NCBI GenBank assembly: GCA_903866355.1
Contig: CAIPNE010000357.1
Span: 1-7,750 of the forward strand
Source: an uncultured Gammaproteobacteria bacterium
GTDB lineage: Bacteria; Pseudomonadota; Gammaproteobacteria; Ga0077536
DNA length: 7,750 nt
Direction of reading: 5' to 3'
Position numbers and translations under genes: made by a program. The notes beneath the pieces are model-generated. The model was not told the origin of the DNA and made no database searches. It saw nothing but the letters and a program-made list of their open reading frames with translations. Numbering within the stretch: position 1 is the stretch's first letter; the number at the start of each line of letters is the position of its first letter. Shown here piece after piece: positions 7,283-7,750 of this stretch.

Positions 7283-7291
7283 AGCAGCTTT
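7261..7291. promoter_or_regulatory. Candidate tandem operator sites upstream of the MarR-family gene
   Basis: Two inverted repeats lie over the putative promoter. AAAGC-A-GCTTT (7281-7291) is a perfect 11-bp palindrome overlapping the -35, and CTGC-CTAA-GCAG (7261-7272) lies in the spacer region. Both contain the same half-site, AAGCAG (7267-7272 and 7282-7287). Their centres are about 19.5 bp apart, close to two helical turns, so two dimers could bind on one DNA face. Binding by the encoded MarR-family protein is an inference from position. Confidence 0.35.
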
Positions 7292-7421
7292 ATGAGGGGG
7301 GATCGCAGGGCTGCTATCAGCCGTCAGGCGGGCGGGCGCAGGGCGCGTTAACAGCGCGCTAAGGTCAGAATATTTAGGATAAAAGCTGGCTTAATTTCCG
7401 CGGGCGGGCCGCATCGCCGAA

Positions 7422-7441
7422 GGTGTTCTCGGCAGTACACC
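7422..7441. repeat. 20-bp imperfect palindrome, operator-like
   Basis: GGTGTtCTcggcAGtACACC pairs at 14 of its 20 positions: arms GGTGT/ACACC and CT/AG match across the centre, with one mismatched pair and a 4-nt core. The size and symmetry suit a dimeric transcription factor. It lies about 175 bp upstream of the regulator start and about 180 bp downstream of the amidase stop. Which protein would bind it is unknown. Confidence 0.4.
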
Positions 7442-7618
7442 ATGAGGAGATGACTAAAGAACGGTGCCGCTTGCGAATGCCGACAAGCGCCAACCAAGCC
7501 CAATCGAGAGATTACCCAAGGACCGCATCACGTTGTCGCCGTCGGCTACCACGGGCCTTGCGACTAGGTTTGTACGCCGGCGCCGCGGCGATCACAGGGC
7601 CATCCCTCAAACGAGGGG

Positions 7619-7750
7619 CTACAGCGGGGGACGCTGGCGGTGGAAGCTCGTTGCCAGCTGCCACGCATGGCCCGCGCGCACCAAAACAGCCTCATTGAGA
7701 TGGCCCGCCGCCAGCTGAAAACCAAACGGCGCGCCCGCCGCGTTAAAGCC
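7619..7750 (-). CDS. C-terminal end of an amidase-signature-family hydrolase (partial)
   Basis: The minus strand is open from the window edge (base 7750) to TAG at 7621-7619, giving 43 codons with no start in the window. The translation includes FNAAGAPFGFQLAAG, then an acidic turn (HLNEAVLVRAGHAWQLA) and ends FHRQRPPL. This is the usual C-terminus of amidase-signature enzymes: a substrate-pocket strand of the form G-[FY]-N-x-x-G-x-P-x-G-x-Q-L, a helix of the form E-x-x-L-L-R-x-A-x-A-x-E-Q-A, and a terminal W/F-H-x-R-R-P-P-L. The catalytic Ser-cisSer-Lys triad would lie upstream, outside the window, so activity and substrate cannot be judged. The gene is on the same strand as the efflux operon but 371 bp ahead of it, so co-transcription is uncertain. 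Confidence 0.8.
   Translation of the reverse strand, partial: GFNAAGAPFGFQLAAGHLNEAVLVRAGHAWQLATSFHRQRPPL

Larger units (their letters stand above)
7248..7618. other. Intergenic region with several inverted repeats, no convincing gene
   Basis: This 371-bp stretch separates the amidase stop from the regulator start, both on the minus strand. I see no open frame in it with family resemblance or a well-placed ribosome site. It holds the candidate promoter and operators (7253-7291), GGCTG-CTAT-CAGCC (7309-7322), GTTAAC next to AGCGCGCT (7347-7360) and an A/T-rich patch at about 7361-7395. It also holds a 20-bp imperfect palindrome (7422-7441) and 6-bp arms CGCTTG/CAAGCG spaced by 10 nt (7468-7489). 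A GC palindrome lies at 7575-7590, and CCCTC-AAAC-GAGGG (7604-7617) sits just after the amidase stop. The last could be a weak terminator, but no T tract follows it on the minus strand. Confidence 0.6.

Noticed and set aside
7309..7322. GGCTG-CTAT-CAGCC stem-loop as an attenuator or riboswitch
   Set aside because: An isolated 5-bp stem with no T tract and no further structure around it that I can support; it would be outside the mRNA if the promoter at 7253-7282 is right.
7575..7590. GC-only near-palindrome CGCCGGCGCCGCGGCG
   Set aside because: Short GC palindromes are common by chance at this base composition, and nothing around it suggests a site.
7604..7617. CCCTC-AAAC-GAGGG hairpin as the amidase terminator
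   Set aside because: Only 5 bp of stem and no T tract on the minus strand; a competing GGG/CCC pairing overlaps it. Noted only as a possibility in the intergenic entry.
7263..7618. Decayed gene, insertion element or tRNA in the intergenic gap
   Set aside because: Translating the minus strand frames gave only short unrelated fragments, I found no terminal repeats or transposase remnants, and no cloverleaf pairing.
7423..7718. Two overlapping plus-strand open frames (7423-7698 and 7464-7718)
   Set aside because: Their translations show no family resemblance, are Arg/Ala/Pro-rich as expected from antisense GC-rich DNA, and their 3' halves run antisense to the amidase C-terminus.

Overview
The window is a protein-coding stretch of GC-rich DNA from a Gram-negative bacterium. 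The main evidence is a tripartite efflux system with an outer-membrane lipoprotein channel. Gene content and the EmrAB/NodT order point to Proteobacteria, most likely Gammaproteobacteria, but I cannot name a genus. It holds seven genes, two of them cut by the window edges, and one intergenic stretch of about 370 bp. I see no tRNA, rRNA, CRISPR array, transposase or insertion-sequence ends.

Left part, plus strand (1-2402): the 3' portion of a serine hydrolase of the beta-lactamase/EstB family, whose true start lies before base 1, then a 377-residue MaoC/FAS1-like double-hotdog acyl dehydratase. The gap is 46 bp and the second gene has a good Shine-Dalgarno. Both look catabolic: ester or amide cleavage, and hydration/dehydration of an acyl-CoA-like substrate. 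A strong stem-loop covers the stop codon of the first gene and is followed by a T-rich stretch, so the pair may be attenuated between genes.

Middle and right part, minus strand (7247 down to 2424): a compact four-gene operon transcribed right to left. It encodes a MarR-family regulator, a NodT-type outer-membrane lipoprotein, an EmrA-type membrane fusion protein and an EmrB-type 14-TM DHA2 transporter. Junctions are an 11-bp overlap, a 12-bp gap and a 5-bp gap. Together they would form an inner-membrane/periplasm/outer-membrane drug or organic-acid efflux pump with its own likely repressor. The order matches the known emrRCAB operon of Stenotrophomonas maltophilia. The operon ends in a convergent intrinsic terminator shared with the end of the dehydratase gene.

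Far right (7619-7750, minus strand): the last 43 codons of an amidase-signature-family protein, running off the edge. The 7248-7618 gap between it and the regulator gene holds several short inverted repeats and a candidate promoter/operator, but no convincing gene.

Nothing here is clearly a new biological system. The points most worth a second look are the stop-codon-spanning stem-loops, the palindromes upstream of the regulator, the altered hydratase motif, and the clustering of hydrolase, dehydratase and amidase genes around an efflux operon.
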